From Paenibacillus sp. 481 (GTDB taxonomy: Bacteria > Bacillota > Bacilli > Paenibacillales > Paenibacillaceae), in NCBI RefSeq assembly GCF_021223605.1, contig NZ_CP075175.1, positions 4,481,501 to 4,545,500 on the forward strand: DNA of 64,000 nucleotides. The letters are read 5' to 3'. Shown here in pieces: positions 8,207 through 16,781 of the stretch. Under the pieces are notes generated by a model. The model saw nothing but the letters and a program-made list of their open reading frames with translations. It did no database searches and had not been told where the DNA came from. The translations under genes were made by a program, and so were the position numbers. How positions within the stretch are numbered: position 1 is the stretch's first letter; each line of letters opens with the position of its first letter.

Positions 8207-8926
8207 TTAAATGCGGCATATTTCTTTCGGGCATAGTTCACAGTGACATACACCTTGTAAATGCTCCAAACTACGAATAATAATTAATCCATGTTCGTAT
8301 TCGATAATCCCCTGCTTACGTAAGTCACTTAGCATCCGGTTCACGCTCTCGCGCGTGGCCCCGATCATGTTAGATAAGTCGGTGTGCGTCACTTTTTTGT
8401 TGATGAGCAGCCCGCCGTCTTCCAGTTGTTCCCCATACGTATTGGACAAACGAATCAAGGTCGAGCAAAGCGCTCCAGGTTTGCCGTACATCATGAGGTC
8501 GCGGAATTTCGTTTGCGTTAGCCGATGATGAATGCCCATCCATTTCATAAAATCAATTGAAAAATCACAATGTTGGCAAATAAGCAGTTCCAAATCTTTT
8601 TGATCAATAAGTCCGACTTCAGCTTCTTCCATCACTTCTGCCGTAAAGCTGTGCTTCATGTTGTGAAAAGGATCGACATGACCAACAAGGTCTCCTGCTT
8701 CAAACATGTACAAAATCAATTCCTTACCTTCATCCGTTGACTTCGTCATTTTGATGCGGCCGCTTTTGAGCAAAAACAGCTTATCTGACAGATCGCCCTC
8801 CCAAAAAAGATGAGACCCTTCGGGGTACGTTCGATTCTTGGCTATAGTCATTAGACGCTCGACATTCTGGTCTGAGAAACAGGACGTATTGCAATACGCT
8901 ACGAATTGTTCGCTGATGATGGTCAC
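8207..8926 (-). CDS. fnr: Fnr anaerobic regulator, Bacillus type with C-terminal Fe-S site
   Basis: A Crp/Fnr-family oxygen sensor of 239 residues. It has an N-terminal cyclic-nucleotide-like domain, a dimer helix, and an HTH with THTDLSNMIGATRESVNRML. The Cys cluster is at the C-terminus (CHCELCPKEIC), as in B. subtilis Fnr, where three such Cys plus an Asp in the dimer helix (here in TKFRDLMM) bind a 4Fe-4S cluster. The GTG at 8926 is chosen because of ggagga seven bases upstream and because it gives the B. subtilis length (238); the frame stays open to an ATG at 9055. Fnr should activate fermentation genes without oxygen; perfect FNR boxes precede adhE and pflB next door. Confidence 0.9.
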   Translation of the reverse strand: MTIISEQFVAYCNTSCFSDQNVERLMTIAKNRTYPEGSHLFWEGDLSDKLFLLKSGRIKMTKSTDEGKELILYMFEAGDLVGHVDPFHNMKHSFTAEVMEEAEVGLIDQKDLELLICQHCDFSIDFMKWMGIHHRLTQTKFRDLMMYGKPGALCSTLIRLSNTYGEQLEDGGLLINKKVTHTDLSNMIGATRESVNRMLSDLRKQGIIEYEHGLIIIRSLEHLQGVCHCELCPKEICRI

Positions 8927-9092
8927 TCCGTTCTCCTCCAAACTGTGTATTTCAATATTGAATAGCGATAAGTGGGTAACTTCCTTTGTGACTTGTTTCA
9001 CTAAATCTTTCGTTACTTCTATCATGAACGTTCCCCATGATGATGTCAATTCCAATAAGGTTCAAAAATGTTTACAGATTAGCGACAAAATA

Positions 9093-9108
9093 TATGATAA
9101 AAATCACG
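9093..9108. promoter_or_regulatory. Degenerate FNR box upstream of fnr
   Basis: TATGA-TAAAAA-TCACG matches TGTGA-N6-TCACA at 8 of 10 fixed positions. It lies 167 bases before the fnr GTG and could mediate autoregulation. Confidence 0.4.
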
Positions 9109-9169
9109 GTGTAAATGGGCGGAATATGAACAAAGCGCGCTATTAAGCGAAAGCGAGGTAAAAATGTGG

Positions 9170-9213
9170 TGTGACATATATCACATACAACGAGGGTGCA
9201 TCTGGTCTACAAT
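9170..9213 (+). promoter_or_regulatory. FNR-activated promoter of adhE
   Basis: A perfect FNR box, TGTGACATATATCACA (9170-9185), is followed by a -10 hexamer TACAAT (9208-9213) with no good -35. The inferred start at about 9219 puts the box centre at -41.5, the standard position for activation by Fnr. Confidence 0.8.
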
Positions 9214-9218
9214 GAAAA

Positions 9219-9234
9219 TGTGAAAAGATTCACA
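9219..9234. promoter_or_regulatory. Second perfect FNR box, over the adhE start site
   Basis: TGTGAAAAGATTCACA matches TGTGA-N6-TCACA exactly. It is centred near +7 relative to the inferred adhE transcription start, where bound Fnr would be expected to hinder rather than help transcription. Confidence 0.65.
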
Positions 9235-9334
9235 AAATAAAGCAACGCAGATTAGACTTGTGGACTATAGGCAAGGAAAGCAGCGCCGAAACATGACTTG
9301 CATGCGCAGCATTCCATAAATGGAGGCGGATAGA

Positions 9335-11962
9335 ATGGCAGCAAAACCAGAGTTAAAGCCAACAGTGGAAAAAAAGGCAGAAAAGCATAGTGTGGAGCAG
9401 CATATTCAACAACTCATTGATCGTGCAAAAAAAGCGCAAGCAGCAATGATGGGCATGGATCAAGAGCAAGTCGACCGCGTCGTTCAGCAAATGGCGCTTG
9501 CGGGCCTTGATCAACATATGCATCTGGCGAAAATGGCGGTTGAGGAAACAGGCCGCGGTGTGTACGAAGATAAAATCACGAAAAATATATTTGCGACAGA
9601 GTATATATACAATGATATGAAATACGACAAAACGGTCGGAGTCATTGAAGATAATCCGTATGAGAGCTTTATGAAAATTGCGGAGCCGGTCGGCATTGTG
9701 ATGGGGGTTACACCTGTTACAAACCCGACGTCTACAACGATGTTTAAAGCGCTCATTTCCATAAAAACGCGCAATCCGATTATATTCGCCTTTCATCCAT
9801 CGGCGCAGCGCTGTAGCGCGGAAGCGGCACGAGTGTTGGCAGAGGCGGCCGTACAGTACGGAGCGCCTGAACATTGTGTGCAGTGGATTGAAATGCCGTC
9901 CATGGAAGCGACGAATGGCTTGATGAATCATCCAGACGTAGCGCTCATTTTAGCGACAGGCGGAGCGGGCATGGTGCGTGCGGCTTATAGTTGTGGCAAG
10001 CCTGCGCTAGGCGTAGGGCCGGGGAACGTCCCTTGCTTTATTGAAAAGACAGCGAACATCGAGCAGGCAGTTACCGATCTCATCTTATCGAAAACGTTCG
10101 ATAACGGTATGATTTGTGCGTCTGAGCAAGCGGTTATTATCGAGGAGCCGATCTTTAATGAAGTAAAGGCTTTTATGCAGCGGAATGGATGCTATTTCTT
10201 AACACCAGAAGAAGCGGGTAAGCTGCAAGGCTCCGCGATGAAAGCAGACACATGTGCCGTCAATCCGACGATTGTTGGGCAATCTGCTCGTAAGATTGCA
10301 GAGATGGCAGGCATCACCGTACCGGAAAACACCAAAATACTCGTTGCCGAGTTGGACGGCGTTGGTCCGAAATATCCGCTCTCTGCCGAGAAGCTTAGTC
10401 CTGTGCTAGCGTGCTATAAGGTGAAAACGGCTGAAGCAGGCATTGAGCGTGCGGCGCAAGTGGTCGCGTTTGGCGGAATGGGGCACTCATCGGTCATTCA
10501 CTCGAACGATGAGGATGTCATTAATCGGTTTGCGGAACGATTGCAAACAGGGCGCATACTAGTCAATTCGCCGTCCACGCATGGCGCGATTGGGGATCTG
10601 TACAATACGAACATCCCGTCGCTAACGTTGGGCTGCGGATCTTATGGACGCAACTCAACATCAGCGAACGTGTCGGCAGTTAATTTGCTCAATATTAAAC
10701 GGGTGGCGAAGCGGACAGTGAACATGCAATGGTTTAAAGTGCCGAACAAAATTTATTTTGAAAAGGGCTCCACGCAATATTTAGCGAAAATGCCGGACAT
10801 TAGCCGCATTATGATCGTAACCGATGAGATGATGGTGAAGCTCGGTTATGTCGAGAAAGTGGAGTATTATTTGCGCCAGCGTCGTCAGCCGGTTGCCATC
10901 GAAGTGTTCTCGAACGTAGAACCCGATCCTTCTACAGAGACGGTGCGCCGCGGTACGGAAATGATGGCTAGCTTCCAGCCAGACTGTATTATCGCTTTAG
11001 GCGGCGGTTCGCCGATGGATGCGGCGAAGGCGATGTGGTTGTTCTACGAGTATCCAGACACCGATTTCAACAATTTGAAGCAAAAGTTCTTGGATATTCG
11101 CAAGCGGACGTATAAGTATCCGAAGCTGGGCCAAAAAGCGAAGTTCGTCGCGATTCCGACGACGTCGGGTACGGGTTCTGAGGTGACTTCGTTTGCGGTT
11201 ATTACCGATAAGGAAAAAGGAAACACCAAATACCCGCTGGCAGACTATGAGCTCACGCCAGATGTGGCGATTGTTGATCCTGAGTTCGTGTACAGCCTGC
11301 CTAAGACGGCTGTTGCCGACACGGGCATGGACGTACTGACTCATGCGATTGAATCGTACGTGTCGGTTATGGCGAGCGATTACACGGACGGATTGGCCAT
11401 TAAAGCGATTCAACTCGTCTTCGAGCATTTGTTACCATCGTACAAAGAAGCATGTCCGAAGGCGCGCGAAAAAATGCACAATGCGTCTACGCTTGCAGGT
11501 ATGGCGTTCGCGAATGCCTTCCTCGGCATTAACCATAGCTTGGCGCATAAATGGGGGGCGCAATATCACACGGCACATGGACGTACCAATGCCATTTTGC
11601 TGCCGCATGTTATTCGCTACAACGCGAAGCAGCCGACGAAGTTCGCTGCGTTTCCGAAATACGACCACTTTGTGGCGGACGTGCGTTATGCGGAAATCGC
11701 ACGCATGCTAGGATTGCCAGCCCGCACGACAGAAGAAGGCGTCAATAGCTTAATTGACGCGATTCGCAAGCTGAACCGTGAGCTGGGCATACCTGAATCG
11801 TTCCAAGCGATTGGCTTTGACAGCAAAGACTTTGAAGCGAGGGTCGAATATTTGGCTGACCGCGCCTTCGAGGATCAATGTACGACCGCGAATCCGAAGC
11901 TACCGCTTGTGAGCGAACTGGCGGATGTTTACCGCAACGCATTTTACGGTCGCTTTGAGTAG
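9335..11962 (+). CDS. adhE: Bifunctional acetaldehyde-CoA/alcohol dehydrogenase AdhE
   Basis: An 875-residue AdhE that reduces acetyl-CoA to acetaldehyde and then ethanol, reoxidising two NADH. The N-terminal aldehyde dehydrogenase half has the catalytic Cys261 in GMICASEQ; the C-terminal iron alcohol dehydrogenase half has the NAD motif ALGGGSPMDAAKA and the metal ligand regions DVLTHAIE and NHSLAHKWGAQYHTAHG. The length matches the family (about 870-890). The ATG at 9335 has ggagg eight bases upstream; an ATG at 9320 lies before that site and is less likely. It is divergent from fnr, behind an Fnr-activated promoter, and ends in a strong terminator. It forms the ethanol branch fed by PflB. 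Confidence 0.96.
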   Translation: MAAKPELKPTVEKKAEKHSVEQHIQQLIDRAKKAQAAMMGMDQEQVDRVVQQMALAGLDQHMHLAKMAVEETGRGVYEDKITKNIFATEYIYNDMKYDKTVGVIEDNPYESFMKIAEPVGIVMGVTPVTNPTSTTMFKALISIKTRNPIIFAFHPSAQRCSAEAARVLAEAAVQYGAPEHCVQWIEMPSMEATNGLMNHPDVALILATGGAGMVRAAYSCGKPALGVGPGNVPCFIEKTANIEQAVTDLILSKTFDNGMICASEQAVIIEEPIFNEVKAFMQRNGCYFLTPEEAGKLQGSAMKADTCAVNPTIVGQSARKIAEMAGITVPENTKILVAELDGVGPKYPLSAEKLSPVLACYKVKTAEAGIERAAQVVAFGGMGHSSVIHSNDEDVINRFAERLQTGRILVNSPSTHGAIGDLYNTNIPSLTLGCGSYGRNSTSANVSAVNLLNIKRVAKRTVNMQWFKVPNKIYFEKGSTQYLAKMPDISRIMIVTDEMMVKLGYVEKVEYYLRQRRQPVAIEVFSNVEPDPSTETVRRGTEMMASFQPDCIIALGGGSPMDAAKAMWLFYEYPDTDFNNLKQKFLDIRKRTYKYPKLGQKAKFVAIPTTSGTGSEVTSFAVITDKEKGNTKYPLADYELTPDVAIVDPEFVYSLPKTAVADTGMDVLTHAIESYVSVMASDYTDGLAIKAIQLVFEHLLPSYKEACPKAREKMHNASTLAGMAFANAFLGINHSLAHKWGAQYHTAHGRTNAILLPHVIRYNAKQPTKFAAFPKYDHFVADVRYAEIARMLGLPARTTEEGVNSLIDAIRKLNRELGIPESFQAIGFDSKDFEARVEYLADRAFEDQCTTANPKLPLVSELADVYRNAFYGRFE

Positions 11963-11988
11963 TATCGCACAGGAGGAGTAAGAGGTCG

Positions 11989-12020
11989 AGAGGTCGCCCC
12001 ATGATGGGGCGACCTCTTTG
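11989..12020 (+). terminator. Terminator after adhE
   Basis: A perfect 12-bp stem, agaggtcgcccc / ggggcgacctct, with a five-base loop and a short T run. Confidence 0.85.
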
Positions 12021-12137
12021 CTTCCCGCTCACGCTCGGCATTTCCCCGACATAATCGGCGTTCCTCAGCAAAATGGTGTTTTTGCCTTTTATACACTCAA
12101 TACTTACTAGCTCATAGTAGAACCGTTACTAATATGG

Positions 12138-13019
12138 CTAACTGTCATCTGATTTCCGTTTGAAATCATCGTTGTCCAAGCCGCCAACAGCTTTAAAGGC
12201 GTCCATCACATGGCGCATCGCTTTCTTCTCTGCTGCTGTAATCGTGCGATCAACGTGAAGACTACGGCCCTTATAACGCATAATAGCCTTTTTGGACGAA
12301 ATAATGGCATGGATCATATCTAAATCCATATACCAACTTACTGGGCTATCATATTGCTCCCACGGCACGCCGCTTTGATCTACAATTTCTACAAAATTAT
12401 AATTTCTTTTTACCTCTTCAGGCACGACGGAAATACTGAAATACTTGCCATCAGCCCGAATTTCGACTTCATCAAGTCCGACAGTCATCGAACCGCTATG
12501 CTGTATTCGCGTATACAGTTCATATGCACGATCCTTATCCCGCTTTAAAAAGAAAAGATGGATACTATTTTTAGCCGCAGATGTAGGTGAGGACTTATCT
12601 TGATACGATGTATATCCAGTAACCTCATCAACCATTTTTTTCATTTTAGATGTCGCAATCGCTAGAGCCTGTTTAAGGCCATTGTCCAATTTGTGCGTAA
12701 TAGCTGCAATTTGTTTGGTCTCTTTCGTTCCAGGAAATAATTGCTCGGCTAAGCTTTTGAGCTCTTTAAGCCTCGTTAAATCTTTTTGGTCATATCGAGT
12801 AAGCGCTTCTTGAAGTAGTTCGGGCTTGGTCGTTTTGTACTTTTGCAGCTCTTTTTTTAAAGCTTCGTTCTCTTGGCGCAACCTATTCAGCTCTTTCCAA
12901 TCCAGCACACTTGCATTTGACGAATTACAACCGTACAAGCTAAATGTTGTTACAATCATACAGGCTATTAAAATGGATTTTCGTGCGTGTCTCATCTTTT
13001 CGTTAGCAGCCCCCAACAT
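12138..13019 (-). CDS. Lipoprotein of unknown function with N-terminal coiled coil
   Basis: A 293-residue protein (285 from the second Met). The signal peptide has core ILIACMIVTTFSL and a lipobox LYGC (Cys31). A predicted coiled coil follows at about residues 42-62 (ELNRLRQENEALKKELQKYK), then a helical segment and a mixed domain with no motif that I recognise. The start could be the ATG at 13019 or the one at 12995; neither has a strong ribosome site. It is on the minus strand between adhE and pflB and shares its upstream region with the FNR-controlled pflB promoter, so it may respond to oxygen, though nothing in the protein shows a role in fermentation. Confidence 0.65.
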   Translation of the reverse strand: MLGAANEKMRHARKSILIACMIVTTFSLYGCNSSNASVLDWKELNRLRQENEALKKELQKYKTTKPELLQEALTRYDQKDLTRLKELKSLAEQLFPGTKETKQIAAITHKLDNGLKQALAIATSKMKKMVDEVTGYTSYQDKSSPTSAAKNSIHLFFLKRDKDRAYELYTRIQHSGSMTVGLDEVEIRADGKYFSISVVPEEVKRNYNFVEIVDQSGVPWEQYDSPVSWYMDLDMIHAIISSKKAIMRYKGRSLHVDRTITAAEKKAMRHVMDAFKAVGGLDNDDFKRKSDDS

Positions 13020-13108
13020 TTTGGTCTCTTCTTCAATTATACCATTATTTAACTTGTTGATAGGTGTAATGATAGGAAGTCATTGGAGCGCGTTCAGCTT
13101 CATTTTAA

Positions 13109-13151
13109 TGTGATAAAAATCACATAAATAGCAGCCGCAATGAAGTACAAT
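13109..13151 (+). promoter_or_regulatory. FNR-activated promoter of pflB
   Basis: A perfect FNR box, TGTGATAAAAATCACA (13109-13124), is followed by a -10 hexamer TACAAT (13146-13151). The inferred start near 13158 puts the box centre at -41.5, the same geometry as at adhE. Confidence 0.8.
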
Positions 13152-13180
13152 AAATATGAAACAAGAGACACACACATATT

Positions 13181-13196
13181 AGTGAAAATAGTCACA
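13181..13196. promoter_or_regulatory. Second FNR-like box in the pflB leader
   Basis: AGTGAAAATAGTCACA matches TGTGA-N6-TCACA at 9 of 10 fixed positions. It is centred near +31 from the inferred pflB start. Confidence 0.5.
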
Positions 13197-13280
13197 AATA
13201 AAAGTGGTTTTACGCGACTCAGCGATTGTTTCAATAAGGCAACTAAAACTAAACAGATACAAGATACTGGAGGGATTAGG

Positions 13281-15545
13281 ATGTCGGTAAAAGAGAGAAC
13301 AGAGCAAATGAATACGAGTACAGCTTGGCGTGGATTTGAAGCAGGAAAGTGGCAAACGCATGTTGATGTGCGTGATTTTATCGAGACCAATATGAACGCC
13401 TATGAAGGTGACGAAAACTTTCTAGTGGGCGCGACTACGAATACGAAGCAGCTATGGGAAGTTGTCAGCCGTTTGTCCCGTGAAGAACGTGAGCGCGGTG
13501 GAGTATGGGATGTGGATGTCCACAATCCGTCGACGATCGTATCTCATCAGCCCGGGTATCTGGATCAGGACAAGGAGAAAATCGTCGGTGTGCAGACTGA
13601 TGCACCTTTCCGACGTTCGGTTCAGCCGCTTGGCGGAATTAAAATGATGATTGATGCTTGCAAAGCGTATGGCTTTGAAATGCCAGATGAAGTCATCAGT
13701 ATGTTTACCGATGTACGCAAAACGCACAATCAAGGCGTATTTGATGCTTATACATCGGAGATGCGCTTAGCACGCAAGGCGGGTATTATTACAGGTTTGC
13801 CGGATGCATATGGCCGCGGTCGCATTATTGGTGATTATCGACGGGCAGCACTGTATGGGGTTAACTTTTTAATAGAGGAAAAAAAAGAACAACTGCTGCT
13901 GTTAGAAGTGGACGTAATTGATGAGCAGGTCATTCGCGAGCGGGAGGAACTATCCGAGCAAATTCGTGCTTTGGCTGAGTTAAAGCTGATGGCGAAAATG
14001 CACGGTTACGACATTTCCACTCCCGCAACGAACGCGCGTGAGGCGTTCCAATGGTTGTACTTTGCTTATTTAGCTGCAATTAAAGAGCAGAATGGTGCCG
14101 CGATGTCACTTGGCCGCGTGTCTTCGTTCTTAGATATATATGTGGAGCGTGATTTGCAAGAGGGTACGTTGACAGAAGCAGAGGCACAGGAACTGGTCGA
14201 TCATTTTGTCATGAAGCTACGCATCGTCAAATTTTTACGCACACCTGACTACAATCAGTTGTTCAGCGGGGATCCAACTTGGGTTACAGAGTCAATTGGC
14301 GGAATGTCCGTCGACGGTAAGAGTCGCGTAACGAAGAGCAGTTTCCGCTTTTTGCACACATTGTACAACTTGGGTCCGGCACCAGAGCCGAACTTGACCG
14401 TGCTATGGTCGACAAAGCTGCCGGAAGCTTTTAAAACGTATTGCGCGCGCGTGTCGATTGAAACGAGTTCCATTCAATACGAGAACGATGATCTCATGCG
14501 CCCGTTTTTCGGTGATGACTACGGCATTGCATGTTGCGTATCAGCGATGCGAATCGGCAAGCAAATGCAATTTTTCGGTGCTCGTGCCAATTTGGCAAAA
14601 TGTTTGTTGTACGCGATAAATGGGGGGAAAGATGAGCAACTTGGCATTCAGGTCGGCCCAGAGCTACCGCCGATTATGAGCGAAGTGTTGTCCTATGATG
14701 AAGTGACGAAGCGGTTCAAGCAGATGATGGAATGGCTAGCGAAGCTGTACATGAATACGCTGAACGTCATTCATTTTATGCACGATAAATATTGCTATGA
14801 GCGTATCGAAATGGCGTTGCACGACCGAGAAATATTGCGAACGATGGCATGTGGCATCGCGGGGCTGTCGGTCGTTGCGGACTCGCTAAGCGCGATAAAA
14901 TACGCGCAAGTGAAGCCGATACGCAATGAGCAAGGCATTGCGGTTGATTTTGAAATCGAAGGCGAGTTCCCCTGCTACGGCAACAATGATGAACGTGTAG
15001 ACAGCATTGCGGTCGAGCTGGTGGAATCGTTTATGAATATGATTCGCAAGCACAAACCTTATCGCAACGCGGTCCCAACGCAATCTGTACTAACGATTAC
15101 GTCGAACGTTGTATACGGCAAAAAGACAGGCACAACACCAGATGGCCGCAAAGCGGGTGAGCCGTTTGCCCCGGGGGCAAACCCGATGCATGGGCGTGAC
15201 AAGAAGGGGGCCTTGGCATCGTTAAGCTCGGTTGCGAAGCTACCCTACGAGCACAGCTTGGATGGCATCTCCAACACGTTCTCGATCGTGCCGAAGGCGC
15301 TTGGCAAAGAACTTACGACACGTAAAGCGAATCTCGTCGCGATGATGGACGGCTATTTCGGCAGCGGCGCACATCACTTGAACGTAAACGTATTCGACCG
15401 CGAGCAGTTGCTCGATGCCATGGAACATCCAGAGCAATATCCGCAGCTCACGATTCGCGTATCCGGCTATGCGGTCAACTTCATTAAGCTGTCACGTGAA
15501 CAGCAATTGGATGTTATTAACCGTACGTTCCACGGCGCGATGTAA
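13281..15545 (+). CDS. pflB: Formate C-acetyltransferase (pyruvate formate-lyase)
   Basis: A 754-residue glycyl radical enzyme that converts pyruvate and CoA to acetyl-CoA and formate in anaerobic cells. The catalytic pair Cys418-Cys419 (GIACCVSAM) and the C-terminal radical loop RVSGYAVNF with Gly729 are present, and the length matches the family (about 750-760). The ATG at 13281 has ggaggg seven bases upstream; the frame is open upstream but that part is the FNR-controlled leader. The gene is activated by PflA, encoded about 200 bases downstream. Acetyl-CoA from this reaction feeds AdhE. Confidence 0.97.
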   Translation: MSVKERTEQMNTSTAWRGFEAGKWQTHVDVRDFIETNMNAYEGDENFLVGATTNTKQLWEVVSRLSREERERGGVWDVDVHNPSTIVSHQPGYLDQDKEKIVGVQTDAPFRRSVQPLGGIKMMIDACKAYGFEMPDEVISMFTDVRKTHNQGVFDAYTSEMRLARKAGIITGLPDAYGRGRIIGDYRRAALYGVNFLIEEKKEQLLLLEVDVIDEQVIREREELSEQIRALAELKLMAKMHGYDISTPATNAREAFQWLYFAYLAAIKEQNGAAMSLGRVSSFLDIYVERDLQEGTLTEAEAQELVDHFVMKLRIVKFLRTPDYNQLFSGDPTWVTESIGGMSVDGKSRVTKSSFRFLHTLYNLGPAPEPNLTVLWSTKLPEAFKTYCARVSIETSSIQYENDDLMRPFFGDDYGIACCVSAMRIGKQMQFFGARANLAKCLLYAINGGKDEQLGIQVGPELPPIMSEVLSYDEVTKRFKQMMEWLAKLYMNTLNVIHFMHDKYCYERIEMALHDREILRTMACGIAGLSVVADSLSAIKYAQVKPIRNEQGIAVDFEIEGEFPCYGNNDERVDSIAVELVESFMNMIRKHKPYRNAVPTQSVLTITSNVVYGKKTGTTPDGRKAGEPFAPGANPMHGRDKKGALASLSSVAKLPYEHSLDGISNTFSIVPKALGKELTTRKANLVAMMDGYFGSGAHHLNVNVFDREQLLDAMEHPEQYPQLTIRVSGYAVNFIKLSREQQLDVINRTFHGAM

Positions 15546-15600
15546 CGAGATGTAACTCGACTTAATGTGGTGTAACGCAATGTAACACGATTTAACGTGA
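15541..15600 (+). repeat. Six degenerate 10-bp tandem units after pflB
   Basis: From the pflB stop codon on there are six consecutive decamers related to tgtaacncga: tgtaacgaga, tgtaactcga, cttaatgtgg, tgtaacgcaa, tgtaacacga, tttaacgtga. They contain no open reading frame. Function unknown; a helical-phase protein-binding array or replication slippage are both possible. Confidence 0.6.
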
Positions 15601-15659
15601 TATATAGCACGATGTATTGGATGTGTATGTGAATAAGGACAAGAAAGGGGCGCTGCTTG

Positions 15660-15697
15660 CCTTACATGGATGCACTTAAAGGTGCCATCATGTAAGG
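15660..15697 (+). promoter_or_regulatory. Stem-loop between pflB and pflA
   Basis: Ccttacat pairs with atgtaagg, with further partial pairing inside, but no T run follows. It may be an RNA-processing or attenuation element that sets the low PflA:PflB ratio; it is not a standard terminator. Confidence 0.45.
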
Positions 15698-15751
15698 AGG
15701 GGCGTCCTTCTTGCTTGGCAGAGCCGGAGAGAAGAAAGGGACGTGATTCAT

Positions 15752-16510
15752 ATGTCAGTTCAACACAGTAAATTAAGCGGGCGCATTCATTCTATTGAAA
15801 CGTTTGGCACGGTTGATGGGCCAGGCATTCGATTTATTTTGTTTATGCAAGGGTGTGCACTTAAATGCCAATATTGCCATAACCGCGACACGTGGAGCCT
15901 TACCGCAGGCAAAGAAATGTCGATGGCGGAAGTCGTTGCTGAAATGGAGCCTTACTTGGCATATTATCGCGCTTCTGGTGGAGGGTTGACCGTGTCCGGT
16001 GGTGAGCCCACACTGCAAGCTCAGTTTGTTCAAGAACTATTTCGTGAAGTTAAAACACGCTGGAATATGCATACGACATTAGATACAAACGGCGTAAATG
16101 AAGCAATGAGGCTTGAGTCTTTGTTTGAAGTGACCGATTTAATATTGTTAGATATTAAACATATAAATACCGAAAAACATATCCATTTGACAGGTGTGTC
16201 AAACTTGCGCACGCTCGAAACGGCGCGTTATTTGTCGGAACGCGGAAAGAAGATGTGGATCCGTCATGTTGTTGTTCCAGGCATTAATGACGATAGTGAA
16301 GATTTATTTCAGTTAGGGCGCTTTATTGGCACATTAAATGGGGTGGAAAAAGTGGAGCTGCTGCCTTATCATCAGATGGGGGTATATAAGTGGGAGCAAT
16401 TGGGCGAAGTGTACCCACTGGCAGGTGTAGCGTCACCTAATGCTGAACAAATGGTACGTGCACAGCAGCTTATTGAGCAAGGACGACAGGCAGCGGAGCA
16501 TATGATCTGA
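15752..16510 (+). CDS. pflA: Pyruvate formate-lyase activating enzyme
   Basis: A 252-residue radical SAM enzyme with the cluster motif CALKCQYC and the SAM-contact segment SGGEPTLQ. It uses S-adenosylmethionine and a 4Fe-4S cluster to form the glycyl radical on PflB. The length matches E. coli PflA (246). I chose the ATG at 15752, eleven bases after aaaggg; a GTG at 15743 would add three residues. No separate FNR box is evident, so it is probably transcribed from the pflB promoter through the intervening stem-loop. Confidence 0.95.
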   Translation: MSVQHSKLSGRIHSIETFGTVDGPGIRFILFMQGCALKCQYCHNRDTWSLTAGKEMSMAEVVAEMEPYLAYYRASGGGLTVSGGEPTLQAQFVQELFREVKTRWNMHTTLDTNGVNEAMRLESLFEVTDLILLDIKHINTEKHIHLTGVSNLRTLETARYLSERGKKMWIRHVVVPGINDDSEDLFQLGRFIGTLNGVEKVELLPYHQMGVYKWEQLGEVYPLAGVASPNAEQMVRAQQLIEQGRQAAEHMI

Positions 16511-16545
16511 ACGATTATTGAAATATCATTTTATAGATAGATTGA

Positions 16546-16584
16546 AACAGTATTTCATCGGAATGGATGGAATGCTGTTTTTTT
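16546..16584 (+). terminator. Terminator after pflA
   Basis: Aacagtatttcatc pairs with gatggaatgctgtt (two G-T pairs) and runs into a T tract. Confidence 0.85.
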
Positions 16585-16711
16585 ATACAATTCAATAATT
16601 ACTTCAAAAACTTACAATCGTTTTGGCTCGATCGGTGTCGAAAGGGTGTATTATTTTGTTCCTGAAGTATTTATTAGAGAATTTTACCCCTCCATTGTTG
16701 AAATGTCGTCC

Positions 16712-16740
16712 TTACGAGGACAAAGGGTGCATCTTATAAT
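16712..16740 (+). promoter_or_regulatory. Candidate promoter of the sugar ABC operon
   Basis: A perfect -10 TATAAT (16735-16740) lies 17 bases after a weak -35, TTACGA (16712-16717). The weak -35 suggests an activator, possibly the YesN-type regulator of the same locus. Confidence 0.55.
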
Positions 16741-16759
16741 GAAAGCGTATCAACTTTCA
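16740..16759. promoter_or_regulatory. Inverted repeat at the sugar operon start site
   Basis: TGAAAG-N8-CTTTCA covers the inferred start site. Its first half also resembles a cre (11 of 14 positions). It is a candidate operator for a repressor or CcpA. Confidence 0.4.
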
Positions 16760-16781
16760 ACATTCATTAGGAGGGGTCTTC

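Noticed and set aside
8927-9055. N-terminal extension of Fnr (start at the ATG at 9055 or 9025)
   Set aside because: The GTG at 8926 has a strong ggagga site and gives the length of B. subtilis Fnr; the upstream 43 codons look like leader that happens to be open.
13140-13280. Longer pflB with 47 extra N-terminal residues
   Set aside because: This part contains the inferred transcription start and the second FNR box, and the ATG at 13281 has ggaggg and puts the active Cys at 418-419 as in E. coli.
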